Source of the DNA: an uncultured Lachnospiraceae bacterium
Lineage (GTDB): Bacteria; Bacillota; Clostridia; Lachnospirales; Lachnospiraceae
Assembly (NCBI GenBank): GCA_910578475.1
Contig: CAJTRK010000003.1
Location: 1-64,000 of the forward strand
Reading direction: 5' to 3'
Length of the DNA stretch: 64,000 bases
The notes under the pieces were generated by a model, which was not told the origin of the DNA, made no database searches, and saw only the letters and a list, made by a program, of their open reading frames with translations. Both the position numbers and the translations under genes were made by a program. Positions 43,592 to 52,256 of the stretch are shown in pieces. How positions within the stretch are numbered: position 1 is the first letter of the stretch; each line of letters begins with the position of its first letter.

Positions 43592-43850
43592 GCTGCACTT
43601 CTTTCTGCTCAACCTTCCTGTGTTTTCGTGTTTCCGCCGGCCTTTCATAGATTTTCCTGGCGAACCGAAAAACATTTCGGAATCCGGCTGCCGCACCTAT
43701 AAAAAACAGGACAACTACCCAAAAAGAAGTCCCACACCTTTTATCTATTTCGATTCCAATAAAAGAGCACAGGAATATGGGAACAAGCATATTGATGCCG
43801 AATTGACTAATCATCATCAGCGAATGATAGACGTTACGATTAAATTTCAA
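43563..43850 (-). CDS. atpZ: AtpZ-type F0F1 accessory membrane protein
   Basis: A 95-residue protein with two membrane segments (MMISQFGINMLVPIFLCSFIGI and FWVVVLFFIGAAAGFRNVFR), the arrangement of the ATPase gene 1/AtpZ family, followed by a charged tail. TTG start at 43850 after GGGGAAGG. First gene of the atp operon; the promoter lies at 43887-43915. Confidence 0.8.
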   Translation of the reverse strand: MKFNRNVYHSLMMISQFGINMLVPIFLCSFIGIEIDKRCGTSFWVVVLFFIGAAAGFRNVFRFARKIYERPAETRKHRKVEQKEVQHGKRQEDKN

Positions 43851-43886
43851 TGCCTTCCCCTTCTTTTCACCTTATACGCAGATTAA

Positions 43887-43915
43887 ATTATACCTATTTT
43901 TTACCGCAATGTCCA
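43887..43915 (-). promoter_or_regulatory. Sigma-A promoter of the atp operon
   Basis: On the minus strand: TGGACA, 17-bp spacer, perfect TATAAT, 37 bp before the atpZ start codon. Confidence 0.75.
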
Positions 43916-43967
43916 GTATTATTGTTAAAAACAGGTAAAAACAACTCAGATATCAGACAAATTTCCG

Positions 43968-43996
43968 TTGACTTTTCCCCTCCGCCAGTGTAACTT
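43968..43996 (+). promoter_or_regulatory. Promoter of the DUF402 gene
   Basis: TTGACT, 17-bp spacer, TAACTT, divergent from the atp promoter. Confidence 0.5.
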
Positions 43997-44051
43997 CTTA
44001 TTATACACTTCATTATATGCAGACACCGATTTCAATATTTCAGGAGGTACT

Positions 44052-44537
44052 ATGCCAGCGCCCACATTATACCGCAAAAGAATCATACCCGAAGAGTGTA
44101 TCCTTCTTAAAGACGACCGGATTTTATATCAGGATGAAGAGGTTATCGTTACCGGCTGGCGCTCTTTAAAGCCCCGAAAAGACCTTCATCACGGCTATTC
44201 CTGCTATTTTCTGAAAGAAGACTGCAAAGTCAGCAAATTTTACAGAGAAGACAATTCTCTGCTCTATTGGTACTGCGATATCGTAGAGCACGACTATCAG
44301 CTCGAAACAAATACTTATGTCTTTACGGACCTTCTCGCCGACGTTATCGTTTATCCCGACGGTTTTGTCAAAGTTGTAGACATCGACGAACTCGTATCCG
44401 CCCGCAATGACAAACTTATTTCCGAAGATACCCTCAAAAAATCCCTGCTCAGTCTGAGCCGCCTTCTGGAAAGCATTTATTCCGGCCGGTTCGATTCGAT
44501 GAAAGCGCCCATCGAGCGGTTTATACATAACGATTGA
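44052..44537 (+). CDS. DUF402 family protein
   Basis: A 161-residue protein with the DUF402 core (YLKEDCKVSKFYREDNSLLYWYCDIVEHDY, DLLADVIVYPDGFVKVVDIDEL). Some relatives hydrolyse nucleoside di- or triphosphates with a divalent metal; the Asp-rich YPDGFVKVVDIDE segment would supply ligands. ATG at 44052 has AGGAGG upstream; the in-frame extension to 43968 lies over the promoter and is rejected. Function otherwise unknown. Confidence 0.85.
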   Translation: MPAPTLYRKRIIPEECILLKDDRILYQDEEVIVTGWRSLKPRKDLHHGYSCYFLKEDCKVSKFYREDNSLLYWYCDIVEHDYQLETNTYVFTDLLADVIVYPDGFVKVVDIDELVSARNDKLISEDTLKKSLLSLSRLLESIYSGRFDSMKAPIERFIHND

Positions 44538-44585
44538 TATCCTCCGTAAACAGGAGAACCGTTTCTGATAAGTTTCTGAAAAAAT

Positions 44586-45782
44586 CTAATAGAAAATATG
44601 CCCGCCTATCGTGTATCTGGGCGTAACCCCTTCGACCGGCGTCCTGAAATATACGCATGTCCCGACATTCGTTGTTCCGGACATTACTTCATCCGCCGCC
44701 TGATAGCAGCTCGCCGTTGCTCTTCCTTCCGTCAGCGCAAGCGCAAGCCTTCCGCTCGCCACCGGTGAAAATTGTCCTGACTGATAAATAACACCCACTA
44801 TTGTATCCGGATAAACAGAACTCAGCACCCGGTTAATCACCACACTTCCTACCGCGACCTGCCCGCTGTAAGATTCGGCTCCCGCCTCACAGTATATCAG
44901 ATTGGCAAGCAAATATCTGTCGCCCTCCGCGAAATGCACTTCGGAAATATCCCGCCAGCTCGACTGAGCAGCCAGTTCCGCCATACGGATTTCTTCCGCG
45001 AGCTTCGCCCGCAGAGCCGTCAGATTTTCTTCCTGTTCTTTCAGTTTCTGCTCATACGCCTGTGCTGCTGCCTCCGCGTCGGAAATCTGATTGGACGTAG
45101 CCGCCAGAGAATTGTTCGCCTGGCTGACCAGACCGGAAACCCTGCTCTGCTCCGCCACTACCTGGACCTTATAATTATCCAGCTCTGTCTTATCGCTCTC
45201 CAGCTGTGCTTTCGCCGCATCCAGTTCCGCCGCAATTTCTTCAATCTGCGCCTGCGTTTCCTGATACTCCTGAAGCGTTTTCTGCTGATAGGCCGACAAC
45301 TGTTCAATATAATCCGTTTTATTCAGCGCTTCCGCAAAACTGCCCGACGAAAAGAGCATTTCCAAATACAGATTATCGCTTTTCTCATACATAAACTTAA
45401 TCTGCAGCTTCATGCTCTCATACTGTTTATCTTTCAGGGCAATCGCTTCTTCAAGTTCCTGATTTGTTATCTCAATCATCTGGTTGGTTTCTTCGATTTC
45501 CGTCTCTTTTGCCGAAATTTTACCTTCCAGTTCATTCAGATTATTGCTCACCTGAGACAATTCCGTATTTAAATTTGACAAAGTCCCTTCCAGAGAATCT
45601 TTTTGCTCATTCAGGTCTTCCAGGTTTTCTTTCGTTTCATCAAGCTGCGATTCCGTGTTTTCTTTTTCGCGCTCCGCCTCTTCGATTTTATGCTTCGTTT
45701 CCTCGGTTGCATAGACGGAAACAGGTAATACCGCAAGTAAAATCAGGAACAATGCGGCAGCCGTATTCTGTCTGAATTTCAT
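44586..45782 (-). CDS. Secreted cell wall hydrolase: coiled coil plus SleB-type domain
   Basis: A 398-residue exported protein. Signal peptide MKFRQNTAAALFLILLAVLPVSVYA, then about 250 residues of Glu/Gln-rich coiled coil as in CwlO/EnvC-like wall hydrolases, then a C-terminal cell wall hydrolase domain (SleB/CwlJ family) with catalytic Glu in LANLIYCEAGAESYSGQVAVGSVVINRVL, and YTIGGHIFY at the end. May act in division or in cortex lysis. Start taken at 45782; an in-frame ATG at 45794 lies 1 bp from AAAGG, and the leader has the GAAAGGCATGGT motif also seen before ddl and the AraC gene. Confidence 0.9.
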   Translation of the reverse strand: MKFRQNTAAALFLILLAVLPVSVYATEETKHKIEEAEREKENTESQLDETKENLEDLNEQKDSLEGTLSNLNTELSQVSNNLNELEGKISAKETEIEETNQMIEITNQELEEAIALKDKQYESMKLQIKFMYEKSDNLYLEMLFSSGSFAEALNKTDYIEQLSAYQQKTLQEYQETQAQIEEIAAELDAAKAQLESDKTELDNYKVQVVAEQSRVSGLVSQANNSLAATSNQISDAEAAAQAYEQKLKEQEENLTALRAKLAEEIRMAELAAQSSWRDISEVHFAEGDRYLLANLIYCEAGAESYSGQVAVGSVVINRVLSSVYPDTIVGVIYQSGQFSPVASGRLALALTEGRATASCYQAADEVMSGTTNVGTCVYFRTPVEGVTPRYTIGGHIFY

Positions 45783-45818
45783 ATAATTAACCATGCCTTT
45801 CCCGCAACCATTCACGGA

Positions 45819-46250
45819 TTACTGTTTCTCAATCAGGCCAACTCTCCTGCAATGCTTTTCTTCTCCGGAAAATTCCGTATGCAGAAATGCGTCCACAATA
45901 CTAAGCCCAAGATTGTTTCCGACAATTCCGCCTCCCATCGCAAGCATGTTTGCATCATTATGCTGCCTGGTAAGCTGTGCGGATACCGTATCTGAGCACA
46001 GCGCGCAGCGAACGCCCGGCACTTTGTTTGCCACGATGGAAATACCGATGCCTGTCGTGCAGATGACAATTCCTTTCTCACATGTGCCGTCTGCCACAGC
46101 TTCCGCCACCGCTTTGCCGTAAACAGGATAATCACAGGAATTTTTGTCCATACATCCAAAATCCTTATAGGCAATTCCCTGCTCCTCCAGATAAGCGATT
46201 ACCGCCTGTTTCAAATCATAACCGCCGTGGTCGCTTCCAAGTCCTATCAT
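45819..46250 (-). CDS. rpiB: Ribose-5-phosphate isomerase B
   Basis: Interconverts ribose-5-phosphate and ribulose-5-phosphate. 143 residues with GSDHGGYDLK, the catalytic Cys in ICTTGIGISIVANK, and HNDANMLAMGG. ATG at 46250 after GGGAGG. It lies 27 bp downstream of tsaC on the same strand, a pairing common in Firmicutes. Confidence 0.95.
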   Translation of the reverse strand: MIGLGSDHGGYDLKQAVIAYLEEQGIAYKDFGCMDKNSCDYPVYGKAVAEAVADGTCEKGIVICTTGIGISIVANKVPGVRCALCSDTVSAQLTRQHNDANMLAMGGGIVGNNLGLSIVDAFLHTEFSGEEKHCRRVGLIEKQ

Positions 46251-46277
46251 TTTGTGTCCCTCCCGTAAATATTATTT

Positions 46278-47327
46278 TCATAAATGTATCATATGATGTC
46301 CTGCCGCTTTGAGCAGCCTGTTCATAATGGCCTGTCCGATACCGGCAGTATCAAAAGATTCCGAAAAAATAGCCGTGACCTCTTCATCATCGAACTCCCG
46401 CAAGATTCGGTACAGTTCTTTTGCAATCGTGTTTTCATCCTCCCGGCTTCCGGCGCTCTTACAGACGTCCCCTCTGTAACGGGCAATTGTGGCGTCCGTA
46501 CCGATGACGCCTGTCCGGTGTCCTTCCCGTCTCAGACGTTCCAGCTGCTCGTTGATATATGCCGTTACCCGCGCTTCTTCGCCATCCACAATTACCAGGC
46601 TTCCTTTCGGCGCATAGTGCCTGTATTTCATACCGGGCGCTTTGGGCGCCTGACCGCTTTCATCCGACATCATCGTCCCATCTTCCCGGACGGAACCGAG
46701 CGCCTCTTCCAGCATTTCCTTTGTAATATAACCCGGCCTTAAAATCACGGGGATTTCTTCCGTCATATCGACAATCGTTGATTCCAGCCCGATTTCCACA
46801 TCTCCGCCGTCAAGAATCATCTCAATGCGCCCCGCCATATCTTCTTCCACATATTTTGCACAGGTAGGGCTTGGCTTCCCGGACCGGTTGGCGCTTGGCG
46901 CCGCCACATATCCGCCGGCCTCCCGGATAAAAGAAAGCGCCGTCTTATGAGAAGGCATTCTCACGGCCACCGTGGCAAGCCCGCCCGTTGTTTCGGTCGG
47001 AACCGCCGGTGATTTTCGGAAAATCATCGTAAGCGGCCCCGGCCAGAAAGCATCCGCCAGCTTCTTTGCCGCTTCCGGAATTTCTTTTACAAGATAAGGC
47101 AAATCTTCCATCCTGCATATGTGTACAATAAGCGGATTATCGGAAGGCCTGCCTTTGGCTTCATATATTTTGCGCGAAGAGTCGGGATTCAGCGCATCCC
47201 CTCCCAGTCCGTAAACCGTTTCCGTCGGAAACGCGACCAGTCCTCCCGCCTTGATAATTTCTCCCGCCTGCCGCAAAAGATTTATCTGAATATGCTGTTC
47301 ATCCACCTGAATAATCTGTGTGTCCAC
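46278..47327 (-). CDS. tsaC: L-threonylcarbamoyladenylate synthase (Sua5 long form)
   Basis: Makes the threonylcarbamoyl-AMP used for t6A at position 37 of ANN-decoding tRNAs. The 349 residues comprise the YrdC domain (VAFPTETVYGLGGDAL, YEAKGRPSDNPLI, APSANRSGKPSPT) plus a C-terminal Sua5 domain. GTG start at 47327 with GAGGAA 7 bp upstream. TcdA at 55.5 kb performs the later dehydration step to cyclic t6A. Confidence 0.96.
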   Translation of the reverse strand: MDTQIIQVDEQHIQINLLRQAGEIIKAGGLVAFPTETVYGLGGDALNPDSSRKIYEAKGRPSDNPLIVHICRMEDLPYLVKEIPEAAKKLADAFWPGPLTMIFRKSPAVPTETTGGLATVAVRMPSHKTALSFIREAGGYVAAPSANRSGKPSPTCAKYVEEDMAGRIEMILDGGDVEIGLESTIVDMTEEIPVILRPGYITKEMLEEALGSVREDGTMMSDESGQAPKAPGMKYRHYAPKGSLVIVDGEEARVTAYINEQLERLRREGHRTGVIGTDATIARYRGDVCKSAGSREDENTIAKELYRILREFDDEEVTAIFSESFDTAGIGQAIMNRLLKAAGHHMIHL

Positions 47328-47339
47328 AGCGTTTCCTCG

Positions 47340-47517
47340 TTCCTGTGTTAATATTGGCGCGCAGACCCGGGGTGCTGCGCTCTCTAGGTTGTGCGGCTCA
47401 CAAACTCGCGCTTTCCGCGCTCTCTGTTCGGCTTACGCCGAACGTTTGCTCGCTAATGGCGCAAGAAAAACAAATGCCGCTTCGCGTCGCTTGTTTTTCT
47501 TTTGCGCTCATTATATC
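47340..47517 (-). other. Highly structured intergenic segment between cwlD and tsaC
   Basis: Contains at least three hairpins: 47459-47507 (GCGCAAGAAAAACAA / TTGTTTTTCTTTTGCGC), 47426-47443 (GTTCGGC / GCCGAAC) and 47408-47420 (GCGC / GCGC), and a GC-rich dyad near 47355-47385. The first could act as the cwlD terminator. The density of self-complementary sequence resembles the other palindromic repeats but I cannot align it to them. Confidence 0.5.
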
Positions 47518-47525
47518 ATACATTT

Positions 47526-48239
47526 TTATTCCTGACTATTAATATATTGCAAAATCCCGAGGTGGATTGCCCAGGCCATTTTTTCCTGATATTCCTCGGT
47601 TTCCAGCTTATTTGCTTCTTCGCTGTTGGAAAGGAATCCGCACTCTACGATGACAATCGGCGTTGATGTTTTTTTCAGCAGATAATAACTGTCGTTACTT
47701 TTAGCAAGCCGCGTGTTGTCATCCTCGATTTTGTCCAATAATAACAACTGTATTTTTTCTGCGAGTATCTTACTCTGTTCGCTCGTCGCATAGTAAAAAG
47801 TCTGTGCGCCGTGCACATATTCTTCATGGTAGCTGTTCTGGTGGATGCTGACTGTCAGAACCGGGGAATTGGTTTCGATAATCTCGACCCGCTTTTTCAT
47901 GTCCTGTACTTTTTTATTGGCAGCATTTTCATCGTACAGTCCCATATCGGAATCCCTCGTCAGAATGACCTCTATATCTTCCTGCTCCAGAAACATCTTT
48001 AATTTCATTGCGATTTCCAGATTAATATCTTTCTCCAGCGCGCCATTGATTCCCACTTTCCCAGGGTCCGCACCCCCGTGCCCGGCATCGATTACCACAC
48101 AGATTTTCTTCTTATCCCGCTCAACACTTCCGGAAGAAGCATGCTCCGCTCTCCCGTATAACACAAAATAGACGGCCGCAATTCCCAGAAGCGCCGTCAT
48201 AATTCTGATTACTGTTTTGAACTTTTCTTCTTTCTTCAT
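47526..48239 (-). CDS. cwlD: N-acetylmuramoyl-L-alanine amidase CwlD
   Basis: Needed for muramic-delta-lactam formation in the spore cortex. 237 residues: N-terminal membrane anchor (about 9-28) and an Amidase_3 domain with zinc ligands in DAGHGGADPG (His), EKDINLEIA (Glu) and VSIHQNSY (His), and the catalytic Glu in VECGFLSN. Start ATG 48239; the upstream in-frame extension lacks a ribosome binding site. It fits with spoVT and the SleB-like gene as sporulation functions. Confidence 0.9.
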   Translation of the reverse strand: MKKEEKFKTVIRIMTALLGIAAVYFVLYGRAEHASSGSVERDKKKICVVIDAGHGGADPGKVGINGALEKDINLEIAMKLKMFLEQEDIEVILTRDSDMGLYDENAANKKVQDMKKRVEIIETNSPVLTVSIHQNSYHEEYVHGAQTFYYATSEQSKILAEKIQLLLLDKIEDDNTRLAKSNDSYYLLKKTSTPIVIVECGFLSNSEEANKLETEEYQEKMAWAIHLGILQYINSQE

Positions 48240-48301
48240 CCGCTCATTCCCGCATATGGTGTTGTTATACTCTATGCGGGCAATGAGCAAAATATCATTC
48301 T

Positions 48302-50104
48302 TTAGCAGACTTTTGCCGTCTTCAGAAAATCGAACTGAGACATATAAAGCCTGTAATATTCTCCTTTTCTGGCGAGAAGCTCCTCATGCGTTCCCCGCTC
48401 CAGTATGTCGCCTTTGTCAACATACATGATACAGTCCGCATTTTGAATCGTGGAAAGCCTGTGCGCAATGATAAAAGACGTTCTCCCTTTCAAAAGCTCC
48501 TGTAACCCTTTTTGCAAAATCAGTTCCGTTTCCGTATCAATGCTGGAAGTAGCTTCATCCAAAATCAGTATTTTCGGGTCTGCAAGAAGCGCCCGCGCAA
48601 AAGAAATCAGCTGACGCTGCCCCGCAGACAGCCGGCTTCCCCGCTCGTTTACTTCCGTTTCATATCCGTTCTCCATTTTCATGATAAAATCATGAGCGCA
48701 GACGGTTTTGGCCGCGCGAATGACATCTTCGTCCGTAGCCTCCATATTTCCATAACGAATGTTATCCATGATGGTGCCGGAAAAAACAAAGCTGTCCTGC
48801 ATCATGACGCCCATCTGTTCCCGCAGCGAACGGATTGTCACTTTGGAAATATCCACATCGTCGATTAAAATCTGTCCGGCATCCACATTGTAAAAGCGGC
48901 TAAGCAGATTCACGATGGTTGTTTTACCCGCTCCGGTAGGGCCGACAATGGCAAAAGAAGCGCCGGGAGATGCCGTAAAGTGAATCCGGTTCAGAATCCT
49001 GTGCCCTTCCTCATAACTGAACGTTACATCGCGAAACTCTACTTTGCCGATAATCTCAGGCATCTTCACCGCATCTGGGGCGTCTTTTACGAGAACTTCC
49101 TCATCAATCGTCTCAAAAATCCGTTCCAGATAGGAAATCGCCGTCAGCAGCGAATTATAAAAGCTGGCAAGCGTATTAATCGGATTCCAGAAACGGCTGA
49201 TATAGGCCGTAAACGCGGTCAGCACACCTACCGTTATGCCGCTTTTGCCGCCGTCCAGCATATAATAAATACCGATGACATAGACAAAAGATGTGGTAAC
49301 GGCAGAAATAATATCCACGCTCGGTCCCATCAGAAAATTGAATTTGACGGCGCGCATCCATGCCTGGCGGTAGCTTCCGCTCAAATAATTGAAAATGTCC
49401 GAATTTTTCTTTTCTCTTGTAAAAGACTGGGTCACGCGGATGCCGTTGATGCTTTCCGCGATATAAGCATTCAGATTCGACTGCTTGTTGCTCTGAATCT
49501 GCCATGCCCGACGCTGTTTTTTCTTAATCAGCACCACAACGGCAACGAGTACCGGAAGTCCGCACAGGCAGACAAGCGTCAGCCGCACGTTAATCAGCAG
49601 CATGAACACCAGAATAAAAATCAGATTGCACAAATCCGTAATCGTATTGATAATACCGTTGGAAAGCAAATCGCTCAGGCTGTTGACATAGTTCACTACC
49701 CGTACCTGAATCTTTCCGTGCGGCCTGTCATCATAATAGGAAAAAGGCAATTCCTGCAAATGTTCAAAAATATCCGAGCGCAGTTTATGAATAATGTTCT
49801 GTCCGATGTCGTTTGTCACCCTGACTTTATAGCGGAGGCCAAACGCCGAATACAAAGCGATTGCAAATGTCAGGGCACAGTACATGCCGATGGATTTCAT
49901 ATCCTTTGCCGGAATGCACTCGTCCAGCACCTTCATAAAAAACTGCGGAATGAGCATCGTCAGCGCCGACGCGGAAAGCATAACGAAAATCACCGTTCCC
50001 ATTCGCTTTTTATAGGGCGTCATATAACTTCCGAGACGTTTCAGCTGACCGAAGTCAAAATGGTCTTCCAATATTTCATCCACATCATATCTGTTCCGTG
50101 CCAT
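48302..50104 (-). CDS. ABC exporter half-transporter with the catalytic NBD
   Basis: A 600-residue permease-ATPase fusion (type IV exporter): six membrane helices (1-310), then Walker A VGPTGAGKTT, signature LSAGQRQ, and Walker B ILILDEATSS with the catalytic Glu. Its signature deviates from LSGGQ, while the partner's Walker B lacks the Glu, so together they make one competent and one degenerate ATP site, as in TM287/288 or BmrCD. ATG at 50104 overlaps the end of the partner gene by 20 bp. Confidence 0.94.
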   Translation of the reverse strand: MARNRYDVDEILEDHFDFGQLKRLGSYMTPYKKRMGTVIFVMLSASALTMLIPQFFMKVLDECIPAKDMKSIGMYCALTFAIALYSAFGLRYKVRVTNDIGQNIIHKLRSDIFEHLQELPFSYYDDRPHGKIQVRVVNYVNSLSDLLSNGIINTITDLCNLIFILVFMLLINVRLTLVCLCGLPVLVAVVVLIKKKQRRAWQIQSNKQSNLNAYIAESINGIRVTQSFTREKKNSDIFNYLSGSYRQAWMRAVKFNFLMGPSVDIISAVTTSFVYVIGIYYMLDGGKSGITVGVLTAFTAYISRFWNPINTLASFYNSLLTAISYLERIFETIDEEVLVKDAPDAVKMPEIIGKVEFRDVTFSYEEGHRILNRIHFTASPGASFAIVGPTGAGKTTIVNLLSRFYNVDAGQILIDDVDISKVTIRSLREQMGVMMQDSFVFSGTIMDNIRYGNMEATDEDVIRAAKTVCAHDFIMKMENGYETEVNERGSRLSAGQRQLISFARALLADPKILILDEATSSIDTETELILQKGLQELLKGRTSFIIAHRLSTIQNADCIMYVDKGDILERGTHEELLARKGEYYRLYMSQFDFLKTAKVC

Positions 50105-51851
50105 ATCGCATACCTTCCTTCACTTCTTCGGGAATTTCTCCGTATTGGTTCCTGAATGCCGCCGCGTAATATCCGTCCATCGCCACCAGCTCATCGTGTG
50201 TACCGCGCTCGATAATCCGGCCGTTGTTCATGACGAGAATCAAGTCGCAGTCCCGGATGGAGGAAATGCGGTAGGCAATGATGAAAATTGTACAATTTTT
50301 TTCGATTTTCTTTAACTGTTCCTGTATGTAACTTTCCGTTTCCATGTCCACGGCGGAAGTCGTATCGTCCAAAATCAGAATCGCCGGGTCCTTTAAAAGC
50401 GCTCTCGCCAGAGAAATACGCTGCTTCTGGCCGCCCGAAAGCCCGACGCCCCGCTCTCCTACAATCGTATCATAACCTTCCGGAAGCGACTGAATGAAAT
50501 GATTGGCATCCGCCATAATCGCCGCCCTTTTCACTTCCTCGAAAGAACAGTCCGGCCTTGCATAGGCGATGTTTCCTTCAATCGTATCGGAAAAAAGAAA
50601 GACATCCTGCATTGCCATCCCGATATTATCCCGCAGCTCGTACAGGTCCAGCTCTTTCACATTGATGCCGTCCACCAGCACATCTCCGGCCGTCGTATCA
50701 TAAAAACGGCATAGAAGATTCATAATCGTGGATTTTCCCGCTCCGGTGGAACCGATGATGCCGATTGTCTGTCCGGGTGCCGCCTTAAAATCAATGTTAT
50801 GCACAATTTCTTCATCGTCCGCCCGATAAGACACATTCCGAAATTCCACCCTGCCGTCAAAATGTTTTCGCTCGATTCCCTTTCGCGGCGGTTTTACATT
50901 CGGCTCCTCTCGATAAGTCGCATAAATTTTTTCCACGGAAGTCGTGAACCGCTGAATATCGTTCACCCACCATCCTGCCATACGCAGCGGCACGGTCAGC
51001 ATCCACAGATAACCGTTCACCGTCACCAGATTTCCCACCGTGATTTCCCCCTGAATGACCATATATCCGCCATACAGCATGAGAATTATTGTCAGCAGAT
51101 GGGACAGCATTTCGAAAATGGGCAGATACTTTTTCCAGATTTTGGCCGCATCCAGCTGCGACGCCCGAAAAGCGTCGTTTTCCTTATTGAATTTGCTGAT
51201 TTCAAAATCTTCCTTCGCAAAAGCCCTGACGACCCTGTTTCCGCTGATATTTTCCTGTACGAAAGCATTTAAAGATGAAAAACAGTTCCGGTTCCGCTGA
51301 AAGGCCGGCCTTACTGCTTTGGACTGTAAATAAGTCGTAAGCCCCGTAAACGGAAGCACGGCGAGCATACAGAGCGCCAGTTTCACATTCACCGTAAAAA
51401 TCATAAACAACGCAAACAAAAAGAGCAGCGCATTTTCATACAAACTATAAATAACATATGCTACGAAATGTCGAATCGCATCCATATCGCCCGTCTGTCT
51501 GGACATCAGGTCGCCCGTCCGCTTCTTATTATAGAAAGCAAAGTCCTCCTGTAATAATTTCCGGTATACTTTATCCCGCATCTCATATAATACACCCTGA
51601 GAACAAGTCTCAAAGATGACCTGATAGAAAAAGCGCAAAATGCCCCGTATTCCGGTGACCATAAGCAGCGCGGCAATCATTTTCGGCAAAAGCGCATACT
51701 TCCCTCCGATAATGACATCATCCACAATCAGCCCGGAAATATAAGGGTTCACAATCGCCAGCGCGGCAATCAGCGTCGTCAGACATAACGCTGCTCCCAT
51801 CATCCATCTGTATTTTTTCAAAAAAGAAAAAAACCATTTATTCGCCGTCAT
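50085..51851 (-). CDS. ABC exporter half-transporter with a degenerate NBD
   Basis: 588 residues; six membrane helices then Walker A GSTGAGKST, canonical LSGGQKQR, and Walker B ILILDDTTSA in which the catalytic Glu is Asp. This is the typical non-hydrolysing half of a heterodimeric multidrug or lipid exporter. ATG at 51851 has AAGGAGG upstream; the frame stays open beyond this through foldback element copy 2, but that part is not coding. The divergent AraC gene may regulate the pair. Confidence 0.94.
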   Translation of the reverse strand: MTANKWFFSFLKKYRWMMGAALCLTTLIAALAIVNPYISGLIVDDVIIGGKYALLPKMIAALLMVTGIRGILRFFYQVIFETCSQGVLYEMRDKVYRKLLQEDFAFYNKKRTGDLMSRQTGDMDAIRHFVAYVIYSLYENALLFLFALFMIFTVNVKLALCMLAVLPFTGLTTYLQSKAVRPAFQRNRNCFSSLNAFVQENISGNRVVRAFAKEDFEISKFNKENDAFRASQLDAAKIWKKYLPIFEMLSHLLTIILMLYGGYMVIQGEITVGNLVTVNGYLWMLTVPLRMAGWWVNDIQRFTTSVEKIYATYREEPNVKPPRKGIERKHFDGRVEFRNVSYRADDEEIVHNIDFKAAPGQTIGIIGSTGAGKSTIMNLLCRFYDTTAGDVLVDGINVKELDLYELRDNIGMAMQDVFLFSDTIEGNIAYARPDCSFEEVKRAAIMADANHFIQSLPEGYDTIVGERGVGLSGGQKQRISLARALLKDPAILILDDTTSAVDMETESYIQEQLKKIEKNCTIFIIAYRISSIRDCDLILVMNNGRIIERGTHDELVAMDGYYAAAFRNQYGEIPEEVKEGMRYGTEQI

Positions 51852-52256
51852 GGTGCACCTCCTTTTTAGTTTCAGTATACGATTCTGCCGCGAAAAGGAA
51901 ATGTAATATCTTGCGGCCTTCCTGTATAATTTTGTAGGCCAAAACAGCGTTCGCGGAATGAGCGTCCCGGGGGCAGCGGCATATATATATCCCTGTCGAG
52001 GCCCTGGAAAAGCGCCGGTAGTTAGTGAAAAAGCGGCTTTGCAGCTTTTGAACTTAGTACCGCTGCGACTTTTCGCGGAGCGAAAGCGCGCCTCAAAGGG
52101 ATATATACATGCCGCTGCCCCCGGGATGTTCATTCCGCGGATGCTGTTTTGAATAACAGTTGTTTTGGATATATTTTGTATTTTACTTTTATGGAAATAT
52201 TCAGTACAATGAAACAACAGGAGTGAAAAGGCTGAGAGAAAGGCATGGTTATAAAT
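51852..52256. promoter_or_regulatory. Divergent control region between the ABC pair and the AraC gene
   Basis: No gene. Next to the ABC genes there is a weak minus-strand promoter (TATACA, 17 bp, TACATT at about 51896-51924). Foldback element copy 2 occupies 51940-52151. A TACAAT -10 box (about 52204-52209) precedes the AraC gene on the plus strand. Confidence 0.45.
51940..52151. repeat. Foldback element, copy 2
   Basis: Arms of about 62 bp (51940-52002 and 52090-52151) are near-perfect inverted repeats rich in CCCGGGGGCAGCGGCAT, unrelated to the arms of copy 1. The core is again 87 nt, starts CCTGGAAAAG, contains a hairpin (AAAAGC / GCTTTT closed by GTT / AAC), then CTTAGTACCGCT and GCGGAGCGAAAGCG. 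Four of the five single-base differences between the arms are G-U compatible if read as plus-strand RNA. Confidence 0.85.
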
